Shown here piece after piece: positions 1-5,218 of a DNA stretch of 5,805 bases (its first letter is position 1; the number at the start of each line of letters is the position of its first letter). The notes beneath the pieces were generated by a model that made no database searches, was not told the origin of the DNA, and saw nothing but the letters and a program-made list of their open reading frames with translations. Source of the stretch: Lachnospiraceae bacterium (GTDB lineage Bacteria; Bacillota; Clostridia; Lachnospirales; Lachnospiraceae); contig SFNX01000106.1 in the NCBI GenBank assembly GCA_004552595.1, positions 1 through 5,805 on the forward strand, given 5' to 3'. The position numbers and the translations under genes are program-made.

Positions 1-42
1 TTCTAACCTGTAAGAATGTACAATTAACATGCTTTTAGGATA

Positions 43-99
43 GGAGCATTCCCGATACCGTGGTGGGACACGATATCACCAAAGGGGATGCTCTTTTTT
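43..99 (+). terminator. Strong intrinsic terminator with a compound hairpin
   Basis: Bases 44-53 (GAGCATTCCC) pair with 84-93 (GGGGATGCTC) over ten positions with one T-G wobble, and six T follow directly (94-99). Inside the loop a second stem can form between 54-62 (GATACCGTG) and 69-77 (CACGATATC), with one C-A mismatch, or alternatively GGTG 62-65 with CACC 77-80. This is a Rho-independent terminator for a plus-strand transcript whose gene lies left of the window. The elaborate loop is unusual for a plain terminator and could be part of a leader RNA, but no known riboswitch class is recognised. Confidence 0.8.
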
Positions 100-109
100 C
101 TCCTTATAG

Positions 110-234
110 ATATCGTGGACAATTATATTCGATTATTTATGGACAGGCAATACCGTCAGTAATAGGGCAAAAGTCGGTGGCTTTAACAACTTATTAAAAA
201 AGATATTGATGAACTGATGAAAGTGTTGGGATAA
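110..234 (+). pseudogene. Possible 3' remnant of a lost gene, frameshifted
   Basis: From 110 one frame reads without a stop through a protein-like stretch that includes WTGNTVSNRAKVGGFNNLLKK. At the A6 run (196-201) this frame goes on only to a nearby stop. Shifting by one base gives DIDELMKVLG and then TAA at 232-234, which looks like a natural protein C-terminus. One lost A in the run would explain the break. There is no start codon or ribosome binding site, and the piece follows a terminator, so it is not expressed as a normal gene. I do not recognise the family. The evidence is only protein-like composition, so it may be chance. Confidence 0.3.
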
Positions 235-235
235 T
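206..235 (+). promoter_or_regulatory. Candidate sigma-A promoter for the YoaP-like gene
   Basis: A -35-like TTGATG (206-211) and a -10-like GATAAT (230-235) are separated by 18 bases. Transcription would begin near 242, giving a leader of about 28 bases that contains the AAGGAG ribosome binding site at 251-256. The -35 box matches the consensus at four of six positions. TATAGT at 235-240 is an alternative -10. Confidence 0.4.
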
Positions 236-269
236 ATAGTGATTAGAATCAAGGAGTGAGAAAAAACAA

Positions 270-1016
270 ATGGAATTTATACAAGTTACAAAAGAGAATT
301 TGGAGAAAGAACATATCTGTTGCGCTATTTCCAATAATAATGACATACAGGTTTCATCAAAAAAATCCTGGCTGGCGGAAAGATTTGATGAAGGGCTTGT
401 GTTTCTGAAGAGTGTGGAGCGTGGAAAGTGTTTTATCGAATATATTCCCGCAGAGTATGCATGGAATCCAATAGATGCAGAGGGATATATGTATATTGAT
501 TGCCTGTGGGTTGCAGGTTCTTTTAAAGGACACGGATACGCAAGTGAATTACTTAATTTTTGTATAGAGGATAGTAAACAGAAAGGGAAAAAGGGACTTT
601 GTATTTTAGCGTGTGGTAAAAAGAAACCATTTCTTGCAGATCCTAAGTTCTTAAGTTATAAAGGATTTGAACCATGTGACGAAGCAGATAATGGGGTACA
701 GCTTTGGTATCTGCCATTTGAAAAAGAAGCAGGGCGGCCAAGGTTTAAGGAAATTGCCAGGCATCCGTATATCGATGAAAAAGGGTATGTTCTTTTCTAC
801 ACCTGTCAGTGTCCATATAATGCAAAGTATGTCCCTGTTTTAGAGAATCTTGCAAAAGAAAAAGATATTAAATTTAAGGCAGTTCATATAAAGAGCAGAG
901 AAGAAGCCCGGAATGTACCAACACCGATTACAACATATGCATTGTTTTATGATGGTAAGTATGTTACAAACGAGCAGATGAATGATAAAAGATTTCTTAA
1001 AATGATATCAAAGTGA
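270..1016 (+). CDS. yoaP: YoaP-like protein: GNAT acetyltransferase fused to a thioredoxin-like domain
   Basis: This is a 248-residue cytosolic protein with two domains. Residues 1-150 are a GNAT N-acetyltransferase fold: the N-terminal KENLEKEHICC is typical of Bacillus YoaP relatives, and WVAGSFKGHGYASELL (80-95) is the acetyl-CoA-binding motif, with the K-G-H-G-Y-A turn. Residues about 165-248 are the YoaP-like domain with a thioredoxin-like layout. It has a strand leading to T-C-Q-C-P-Y (178-183), then a helix, then a probable cis-proline segment P-T-P-I-T-T-Y (217-223), and a strand with FYDGKYVTNE. Cys179 and Cys181 could be redox or metal ligands; that is inference. AAGGAG at 251-256 lies 13 bases before the ATG, which is somewhat long, but no better start is seen. 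The gene stands alone with its own candidate promoter. The substrate is unknown, and the symbol marks family likeness only. Confidence 0.85.
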   Translation: MEFIQVTKENLEKEHICCAISNNNDIQVSSKKSWLAERFDEGLVFLKSVERGKCFIEYIPAEYAWNPIDAEGYMYIDCLWVAGSFKGHGYASELLNFCIEDSKQKGKKGLCILACGKKKPFLADPKFLSYKGFEPCDEADNGVQLWYLPFEKEAGRPRFKEIARHPYIDEKGYVLFYTCQCPYNAKYVPVLENLAKEKDIKFKAVHIKSREEARNVPTPITTYALFYDGKYVTNEQMNDKRFLKMISK

Positions 1017-1128
1017 TGTGAATCGAATTACCTCATTAAGTAAAGAATATTTAATCAGCAGGAAAAAGAAATATTGAAAGGTTTCCGGAAGATTTTATGT
1101 TTCGACTATCTAATAGTGAAATTGATTC

Positions 1129-1155
1129 CGTGAGGTCACAAATTGTGACCTCACG
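1129..1155. repeat. Perfect 27-bp palindrome in the ORF6N remnant
   Basis: Thirteen-base arms (1129-1141 and 1143-1155) flank a single central A at 1142, with no mismatch. The core GTCACAAATTGTGAC spans 1135-1149. In the remnant's reading frame it encodes V-R-S-Q-I-V-T-S-R. There is no T-run after it, so it is not a terminator. Confidence 0.9.
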
Positions 1156-1172
1156 AGAAAATAATTTTTTTA

Positions 1173-1191
1173 AAGTCGCAAATTGCGACTT
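1173..1191. repeat. Perfect 19-bp palindrome, sister of the 1129-1155 palindrome
   Basis: Nine-base arms (1173-1181 and 1183-1191) flank a central A at 1182. The core GTCGCAAATTGCGAC (1175-1189) is the same as the core at 1135-1149 except for one symmetric pair of changes, so both copies stay perfectly palindromic. It encodes K-S-Q-I-A-T-S in its local frame. Confidence 0.9.
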
Positions 1192-1329
1192 CAAGTTGGG
1201 GTGGTGTTGATGACTGTACTAAAAGGAGAACTTGTGGTAAGACAAAGTATCGCATTAGTAAGAACCTTCAAGAAAATATTTGGGGAAACAGTTTATGCAG
1301 GCTTTTATAGGGCGTATCAAGAGAGACGG

Positions 1330-1356
1330 TTGTTCTCATATATTAAAAAATATAAT
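1330..1356 (+). promoter_or_regulatory. Possible promoter for the ketopantoate reductase-like gene
   Basis: A perfect -10 TATAAT (1351-1356) lies 52 bases before the ATG at 1409. The best nearby -35 is TTGTTC (1330-1335) at 15 bases, which is poor and too close. The region is AT-rich, so a chance match is quite possible. No terminator is seen between 1016 and 1409, so read-through from the upstream gene is also possible. Confidence 0.35.
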
Positions 1357-1408
1357 ACAATTATGAATCATAGTATAAAGAAATTAGGGAAGGAAAAAGG
1401 AATTAAGT

Positions 1409-2326
1409 ATGTCGGAAATTAAAAAAACAGCGATTATCGGGATGGGAGCACTTGGGCTTTTATACGGTAATAAGATTAAGGAAGAAAAGGGAAATGATGC
1501 AGTAAGTTTTATTGTGGATGAAGACAGGTATTTACGTTATAAAGACAGACATTTCTCAATTTGTAATGAGAATAAGAGTTTTAATATAGAACTTGCGGAT
1601 AATGCTAAGCCTGCTGACTTAGTAATTGTGGCGGTTAAGTATAACGCACTTGAGTCAGCGCTTAATACTATGAGAAATGTAGTTGATGATCACACAATTA
1701 TTATGTCTGTTATGAATGGAATCACCAGTGAGCAGATCATTGGCGCAAGGTATGGACAAAGTAATATCATATACACTGTTGCGCAGGGGATGGATGCAAT
1801 GAGAGACGGCGATTCATTGACTTATACAAAGATGGGCGAGTTAAGAATCGGTGTTAAAAAGGGCGAAGACGATACGTGTCTTAAGAAGGTTATTGAATTC
1901 TTTGATGAAATTAATATGCCATACACTGTTGATGATGACATTATTTACAGAATGTGGGGCAAGTTCATGCTTAATGTCGGAATCAATCAGACATGCATGA
2001 TATATGAGACAACATACTCAGGTGCTAATTCTGAAGGAGAGGCTAGAGACACTCTTATCGGTGCTATGAAGGAAGTAATTAGCATAGCTAATGCAGAGGG
2101 TGTTGCGTTATCTGATAAAGATATCGACTATTACCTTAATATTACCGATTCTCTTGATCCGAACGGCTATCCGTCTATGCGGCAGGATGCAATAGCTAAG
2201 AGAAAGACCGAGGTTGATATGTTTGCCGGTACAGTAATTGAGATTGCAGCCAAGCACGGAATAGATGTTCCGGTGAATAAGAGAATATACGAAAGAGTTA
2301 AGGAGATTGAGAAGGATTTTGTGTAA
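1409..2326 (+). CDS. Ketopantoate reductase family (PanE/ApbA) NADP-dependent oxidoreductase
   Basis: A 305-residue cytosolic enzyme, the usual length for the family. The N-terminal Rossmann domain starts with AIIGMGALG (residues 8-16), the nucleotide-binding G-x-G-A-L-G turn. V-A-V-K-Y (74-78) and M-N-G (102-104) follow. The C-terminal domain carries W-G-K-F-M-L-N (183-189), whose Lys185 fits the catalytic lysine of PanE. P-S-M-R-Q-D (255-260) and R-K-T-E-V-D (265-270) supply Ser256 and Glu268, with the same spacing as the E. coli substrate-binding Ser244 and Glu256. Family members reduce 2-dehydropantoate to pantoate for coenzyme A synthesis. No pan genes lie nearby, so another 2-keto acid substrate is possible and I withhold the symbol. 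AAGGA at 1397-1401 with a 7-base gap supports this ATG. The gene begins inside the debris after the ORF6N remnant. Confidence 0.85.
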   Translation: MSEIKKTAIIGMGALGLLYGNKIKEEKGNDAVSFIVDEDRYLRYKDRHFSICNENKSFNIELADNAKPADLVIVAVKYNALESALNTMRNVVDDHTIIMSVMNGITSEQIIGARYGQSNIIYTVAQGMDAMRDGDSLTYTKMGELRIGVKKGEDDTCLKKVIEFFDEINMPYTVDDDIIYRMWGKFMLNVGINQTCMIYETTYSGANSEGEARDTLIGAMKEVISIANAEGVALSDKDIDYYLNITDSLDPNGYPSMRQDAIAKRKTEVDMFAGTVIEIAAKHGIDVPVNKRIYERVKEIEKDFV

Positions 2327-2422
2327 ATGATAGCTAACACTATTACATATTCGGCTATTATTGTGTGTCTGGCAGAAACTTTTGCAGCTATTCAGGAGGG
2401 ACATGTAATAAGGAATAAATAA
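2327..2422 (+). CDS. Possible small ORF of 31 residues directly after the reductase gene
   Basis: The ATG follows the reductase stop with no gap (TAA then ATG), and AAGGA at 2312-2316 lies 10 bases before it, so translational coupling is plausible. The predicted peptide begins MIANTITYSAIIVCLAETFA, a moderately hydrophobic stretch with one acidic residue, and ends in the polar tail EGHVIRNK. It could be a short membrane-associated peptide, but no family is recognised. A 31-codon ORF arises often by chance, and it may equally be a leftover of a longer lost gene. Support is only position and ribosome binding site. Confidence 0.25.
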   Translation: MIANTITYSAIIVCLAETFAAIQEGHVIRNK

Positions 2423-2438
2423 TAAAGAGAATAACAGC

Positions 2439-2470
2439 TTGACTCTCCCCTTTAGGGGAGGTTGTAAAAT
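2439..2470 (+). promoter_or_regulatory. MerR-type promoter with operator dyad in a 20-bp spacer
   Basis: The -35 box TTGACT (2439-2444) and the -10 box TAAAAT (2465-2470) are separated by 20 bases, longer than the 17 preferred by RNA polymerase. A perfect inverted repeat CTCCCC-TTTA-GGGGAG (2445-2460) fills most of the spacer. This architecture is diagnostic of promoters controlled by MerR-family activators, which bind the dyad and untwist the overlong spacer when ligand is present. A MerR-family gene is the third gene downstream (4004-4840), so it is the likely regulator and would control itself. Transcription should start near 2476-2478. As RNA the dyad could fold into a hairpin in transcripts coming from upstream, but no T-run follows it. 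Confidence 0.85.
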
Positions 2471-2496
2471 CCTTCTTGTAATAAAACAAGGAGGAT
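2469..2496 (+). promoter_or_regulatory. Hairpin enclosing the Shine-Dalgarno of the ABC ATPase gene
   Basis: ATCCTTCTTGT (2469-2479) pairs with ACAAGGAGGAT (2486-2496) over 11 positions with one T-G wobble, leaving the loop AATAAA. The 3' arm holds the whole AAGGAGG ribosome binding site (2488-2494) of the gene starting at 2503. The 5' arm overlaps the end of the -10 box and the predicted start site, so mRNA made from the MerR promoter would lack most of that arm. The sequence TTATTTT after the stem also resembles a weak terminator tail. Confidence 0.6.
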
Positions 2497-2502
2497 TATT
2501 TT

Positions 2503-3228
2503 ATGTCAGAACAATGTATTAGAGTTGAAAATCTTTCGAAATCATTTTCAGGCAGGAAGGTTGTTGATGACCTTTCGTTTGAAGTGAATAAGGGAGAGGT
2601 ATACGCTATCCTTGGGCATAACGGAGCCGGGAAAAGCACGACGATTGATTTGATTTTGGGGCTTAAAGAACCTGATAGTGGCGAGGCTACAATACTGGGA
2701 ATGAAGGCCTCAAAAAACAGAAAGAAGGTGTTTGAGAAGGTTGGTGTTCAGCTTCAGCATACTGAATATCAGAATATGATGACAGTAGAAGAAGCATGTC
2801 TTGAATATGCATCACTTTATGAGAAGCCTTATGATTACAATGAGCTTTTAATAACCTTTGGGTTAAGTGAATTAAAGAAAAGTTATGTAAACAAACTCTC
2901 TGGCGGTGAAAGACAAAAACTGTCAGTAATACTCGCATTAATCGGAAACCCGGAAATTGTATTTCTTGACGAGCTCACAACAGGACTTGATGTTGCAGCA
3001 AGAAGAGAAGTATGGCTGACACTAAAGCAGTTAAAGGAAAAGGGACTAACGATTGTTCTTACAACACACTATATGGAGGAAGCAGAAGCACTTTGTGACA
3101 GGGTTTGTCTCATCAAATCAGGTCAAAAGATTACCGAAGGAACAATAAGCGAAGTGATTAAGCATTCCGGCAAGAGCAATCTTGAAGAAGCATATTTGTA
3201 TTATATGGGAGAGGAAGAGCTGTTATGA
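2503..3228 (+). CDS. ABC-2 type transporter ATP-binding protein (CcmA/DrrA-like)
   Basis: A 241-residue ATPase subunit that would power the permease encoded next to it at the inner face of the membrane. The motifs are complete: Walker A GHNGAGKST (38-46), Q-loop around Gln83-Gln85, signature LSGGERQ (132-138), Walker B IVFLDE (152-157), D-loop GLD (161-163) and switch His189 in TTHYMEEAE. The usual Pro after the catalytic Glu157 is Leu158 (DELTTGLD). This occurs in some ABC-2 subfamilies and should not abolish catalysis. Relatives export drugs, lantibiotics or other amphiphiles. The strong AAGGAGG site with an 8-base gap fixes the start. It is the first gene of an operon behind a MerR-type promoter, which points to induced efflux of a small toxic compound; the substrate cannot be read from the sequence. 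Confidence 0.93.
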   Translation: MSEQCIRVENLSKSFSGRKVVDDLSFEVNKGEVYAILGHNGAGKSTTIDLILGLKEPDSGEATILGMKASKNRKKVFEKVGVQLQHTEYQNMMTVEEACLEYASLYEKPYDYNELLITFGLSELKKSYVNKLSGGERQKLSVILALIGNPEIVFLDELTTGLDVAARREVWLTLKQLKEKGLTIVLTTHYMEEAEALCDRVCLIKSGQKITEGTISEVIKHSGKSNLEEAYLYYMGEEELL

Positions 3229-3959
3229 AAAGATTTTTTAATATGTATAAGATAGAACAGAAAATATTTTTTCGTTCACCTGATGTAATTGTATTTTGTA
3301 TTTTAATGCCACTTGTTGTATTTGCACTTATCACCATGATAGCAGGTAATAAGGCTGCAGCAGACTCCGGACTTACATATGTACAGGGTGCGTTTGTGTC
3401 ACTTTCAACAGTCGGAATATGCTGCTCGGCATTTATGAGCATACCGATCACAATAGTTGATTTAAGAGACCGCGGAATTCTTAGAAGAATGTATTGCAGT
3501 CCGTGTTCACCTATAAGGATATTAGCCTGTGATATAATATCGAGTGGAATGGTGGCAGCTTTTTCAACGGTTCTACTTACAATAGCGGCTGTTATTGTTG
3601 GGTATCGAATGAGTGGAAATGCGCTTGTTTTCATCATTGTCTGGTTACTCACCATGCTTTCTATGTTCTCAATCGGATTGTTAGTTGCAAGTGTGTGTCG
3701 TACAACAAAGTCAATGAATATCGTAACAAGTGTTTTGTATTTCCCTATGCTTTTATTCTCGGGAGCGACAATCCCGGCAGAAGTATTTCCTGCCCCGGTA
3801 AGAGCAATAATAAAATGGATGCCGCTTGGTGTAGGTATTGAAACGCTTAAGAAAATCTCAATCGGAACATATGAAGGGGTGTTTTTGCCGGTAATTGTTC
3901 TTACTGTCATTGCAGCTATATGTATATTAATTTCAGTAAAAACCTTCCGTTGGGAATAA
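3225..3959 (+). CDS. ABC-2 type transporter permease
   Basis: A 244-residue membrane protein with about six hydrophobic segments, near residues 20-41, 55-77, 104-126, 133-156, 165-187 and 219-239. It begins with a short cytosolic stretch that includes a probable amphipathic helix (RFFNMYKIEQKIFFRSP). The segment VLYFPMLLFSGATIPAEVFP (170-189) is the characteristic ABC-2 signature before the last membrane span. RDRGILRRMYCSPCSP (81-96) is the cytosolic loop expected to contact the ATPase. Its ATG overlaps the ATPase stop (ATGA, 3225-3228), so translation is coupled and the two products should form one exporter, probably as two copies of each. A long open frame on the opposite strand across this gene is a shadow. 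Confidence 0.92.
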   Translation: MKRFFNMYKIEQKIFFRSPDVIVFCILMPLVVFALITMIAGNKAAADSGLTYVQGAFVSLSTVGICCSAFMSIPITIVDLRDRGILRRMYCSPCSPIRILACDIISSGMVAAFSTVLLTIAAVIVGYRMSGNALVFIIVWLLTMLSMFSIGLLVASVCRTTKSMNIVTSVLYFPMLLFSGATIPAEVFPAPVRAIIKWMPLGVGIETLKKISIGTYEGVFLPVIVLTVIAAICILISVKTFRWE

Positions 3960-3971
3960 AAATAATACGAC

Positions 3972-3984
3972 GGCACCAGGTGCC
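3972..3984. repeat. Short perfect palindrome between permease and regulator genes
   Basis: GGCACC (3972-3977) and GGTGCC (3979-3984) are exact inverted arms around a single A. The element is GC-rich in an AT-rich 44-base gap. It does not resemble the CTCCCC/GGGGAG operator upstream of the operon and has no T-run, so it is neither a second copy of that site nor a normal terminator. It could be an mRNA hairpin between cistrons or a trace of a short repetitive element. Confidence 0.6.
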
Positions 3985-4003
3985 AAAATGAATGGAGAAA
4001 ATT

Positions 4004-4840
4004 ATGAAGATGAATGAAACTCACAACTCATGTGAGAAGACTGAGCCGGTTTTATATAGAATTGGGATGTTCGCGGCGATGAACCGTGTCAGCGTGAAGA
4101 CGCTCAGATTTTATGAAGAGCAAGGGCTGATTAGTCCTACAAAGATTGATGAAGAAACCGGTTACCGATATTATACGCTTGATAAGATGGCGTTAATCCA
4201 TCAGATTCAAGCTCTTAAAATGGCAGGTTTTACGCTTGATGAAATTATGAATCTTAGGTCATGTGATGACGAGGAGTCGGTTATCCTTAAGAAGAAGTCA
4301 GAGCTTTTGACTAAGGTTGCAGAGATTACGGCACAGATTGCCATACTTGATGGATATTTGGCAAAAAAGCGACCGTGCCTTTTAGCACCGGTATTAATAA
4401 AAACACTGCCTGAATGCAAAGTAGCATATATGAAGACAAAGCTTACTTCATATGACAGTTTATTTGAAAAAATGCCTTTAATGGGCGGATTAATGGAAAG
4501 TGCAGGATGCGTATGTGCACTTCCGGAATACTGCTTCACAAATTATCTTGAGGCAGTTGAGAAAGAAGAGGTGGAAGTCGAGCTTTGCGAAGCGGTAACA
4601 GAAATTAAAGAAGAGCTTGGCGAGCTTAAATTTAAAACAATGCCCGGCCTAAAAGTTGCATCGATATTTCATAAAGGATCATATGGCACACTAATGTCTT
4701 CGTATGAAGTACTGTTTAAATATATTGAAGAAAACGGATACAAAATATCAGGCAGTATCAGGGAAAGTTACATTGACGGAGTCTGGAATAAGGAAAACGA
4801 AAGCGAGTGGCTTACAGAAATTCAGGTGCCTGTAATCTAG
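4004..4840 (+). CDS. MerR-family regulator with a GyrI-like effector domain (BmrR-like layout)
   Basis: A 278-residue transcription factor. Residues 18-85 are the MerR winged helix-turn-helix: LYRIGMFAAMNRVSVKTLRF, then YEEQGLISP and the TGYRYYT wing, ending in LKMAGFTLDEI. Residues about 92-125 form the dimerising coiled coil. Residues about 130-278 match a GyrI-like ligand-binding domain, with IKTLPECKVAYMK at its start, GLKVASIFHKGSYGTL in the middle and EWLTEIQVPV at its end. BmrR-type proteins of this layout bind lipophilic, often cationic, drugs and activate efflux genes. An ATG at 3992 in the same frame has no ribosome binding site, while GGAG (3994-3997) lies 6 bases before the ATG at 4004, so I take 4004. 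The gene is last in the operon and is expected to act at the dyad at 2445-2460. The ligand is unknown. Confidence 0.9.
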   Translation: MKMNETHNSCEKTEPVLYRIGMFAAMNRVSVKTLRFYEEQGLISPTKIDEETGYRYYTLDKMALIHQIQALKMAGFTLDEIMNLRSCDDEESVILKKKSELLTKVAEITAQIAILDGYLAKKRPCLLAPVLIKTLPECKVAYMKTKLTSYDSLFEKMPLMGGLMESAGCVCALPEYCFTNYLEAVEKEEVEVELCEAVTEIKEELGELKFKTMPGLKVASIFHKGSYGTLMSSYEVLFKYIEENGYKISGSIRESYIDGVWNKENESEWLTEIQVPVI

Positions 4841-4903
4841 GTTTCATTGAATAGTATTGTAAATAAAAATATAGTTTTCCTCATCCAAAAGAATTAATAA
4901 TTG

Positions 4904-4912
4904 TGATATAAT
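4904..4912 (+). promoter_or_regulatory. Extended -10 promoter for the TSCPD-thioesterase pair
   Basis: A perfect TATAAT (4907-4912) is preceded by TGA (4904-4906), giving an extended -10 element of the TGnTATAAT type. No good -35 is seen at 16-18 bases upstream, and extended -10 promoters tolerate that. Transcription should begin near 4919, leaving a leader of about 57 bases. No convincing terminator separates it from the MerR gene, which ends at 4840. Confidence 0.65.
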
Positions 4913-4917
4913 AGATT

Positions 4918-4936
4918 GGCTGTTTTTAAAACAGTC
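4918..4936 (+). promoter_or_regulatory. Palindrome at the predicted transcription start
   Basis: CTGTTTT (4920-4926) and AAAACAG (4928-4934) are exact inverted arms around one T, extended by a G-T and a G-C pair. Its place right at the predicted start of the mRNA fits either an operator for a repressor or a 5' stabilising hairpin. The regulator is unknown, and the arms are AT-rich, so chance is possible. Confidence 0.4.
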
Positions 4937-4975
4937 ATGCATTGCAATAACAGGACTTTATTGAGGAGAAATATT

Positions 4976-5218
4976 ATGACATACAAAACAAGCGGCACAT
5001 GTTCGCAGCTGATTAATTTTGATTTAGTTGATGGAACAGTAAGGAATGTAAGCTTTGTCGGAGGCTGCAACGGTAATCTTCAGGGTATCGGAAAGCTCGT
5101 TGAGGGAATGAAAGCAGAAGATGTAATTAACAGACTTAAAGGAATAAAGTGTGGAATGAGACCTACTTCATGCCCTGATCAGCTTGCGAAGGCATTAGAG
5201 GAAGCCATCAATGAATAA
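4976..5218 (+). CDS. TSCPD-domain protein of the TIGR03905 type
   Basis: An 80-residue protein made almost wholly of a TSCPD domain, the small Cys-containing fold also found at the end of class II ribonucleotide reductases. It opens with MTYKTSGTCSQLINF and has FVGGCNGNLQGIGKL (27-41) and CGMRPTSCPDQL (59-70), which includes the name-giving T-S-C-P-D. Cys9, Cys31, Cys59 and Cys66 could bind a metal, probably zinc; that is inference from the parent family. Its function as a stand-alone protein is not known. GAGGAG (4963-4968) lies 7 bases before this ATG. A longer frame from TTG at 4916 would begin upstream of the predicted mRNA start and is rejected. The stop overlaps the next gene's start, so the two are translated together. 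Confidence 0.88.
   Translation: MTYKTSGTCSQLINFDLVDGTVRNVSFVGGCNGNLQGIGKLVEGMKAEDVINRLKGIKCGMRPTSCPDQLAKALEEAINE

Larger units (their letters stand above)
1050..1278 (+). pseudogene. Decayed ORF6N-domain (phage antirepressor-like DNA-binding) gene
   Basis: Pieces of an ORF6N domain appear in the expected order but in changing frames. FNQQ lies at 1050-1061. NIERFPEDFMFRLSNSE, then VRSQIVTSR, runs from 1070 to 1156 in another frame. KSQIATSSWGGV (1173-1208) is in the first frame again. MTVLKGELVVRQSIALVRTF and KK (1210-1275) are in the third frame. In intact family members SSWGG is normally followed by about R-K-L-P-Y-A-F-T-E-Q-G before the MLMTVL segment. Here about 14 codons are missing at 1208/1210, so a deletion plus at least two frameshifts have destroyed the gene. 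The open frame 1183-1422, which would start at TTG, is just the last fragment with out-of-family sequence after 1278, so I do not call it a gene. Such proteins are common in prophages and accessory islands. No recognisable gene content is seen in 1279-1408. Confidence 0.75.

Noticed and set aside
57..72. T-box-like core within the terminator loop (GGTGGGACACG)
   Set aside because: It is one base short of the GGTGGNACCRCG core. It sits in the apical loop and not in the 5' side of the terminator stem, and no specifier stem can be seen in the window. A leader starting left of base 1 cannot be ruled out.
1183..1422. 79-codon plus-strand frame as a real small gene
   Set aside because: It would begin at a TTG inside a palindrome. 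Its recognisable part is the out-of-frame end of the ORF6N remnant, and it overlaps the start of the reductase gene.
2445..2460. CTCCCC/GGGGAG hairpin as terminator of the reductase gene
   Set aside because: No T-run follows the stem, and its exact placement between -35 and -10 boxes explains it better as a MerR operator.
2108..2938. Minus-strand frames at 2108-2404 and 2687-2938
   Set aside because: Both are antisense to well-supported genes and show no motifs of their own.
3992..4003. Upstream ATG as start of the MerR-family gene
   Set aside because: No ribosome binding site precedes it; the GGAG inside this stretch is placed correctly for the ATG at 4004.
3158..4024. 288-residue open frame on the minus strand
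   Set aside because: It lies antisense to the permease gene, which has clear ABC-2 motifs and is coupled by overlap to the ATPase gene. The minus-strand product shows no recognisable motif and has no ribosome binding site noted.
4916..4975. TTG start extending the TSCPD protein by 20 residues
   Set aside because: It lies before the predicted transcription start (about 4919), and a good ribosome binding site fits the ATG at 4976, where family similarity begins.
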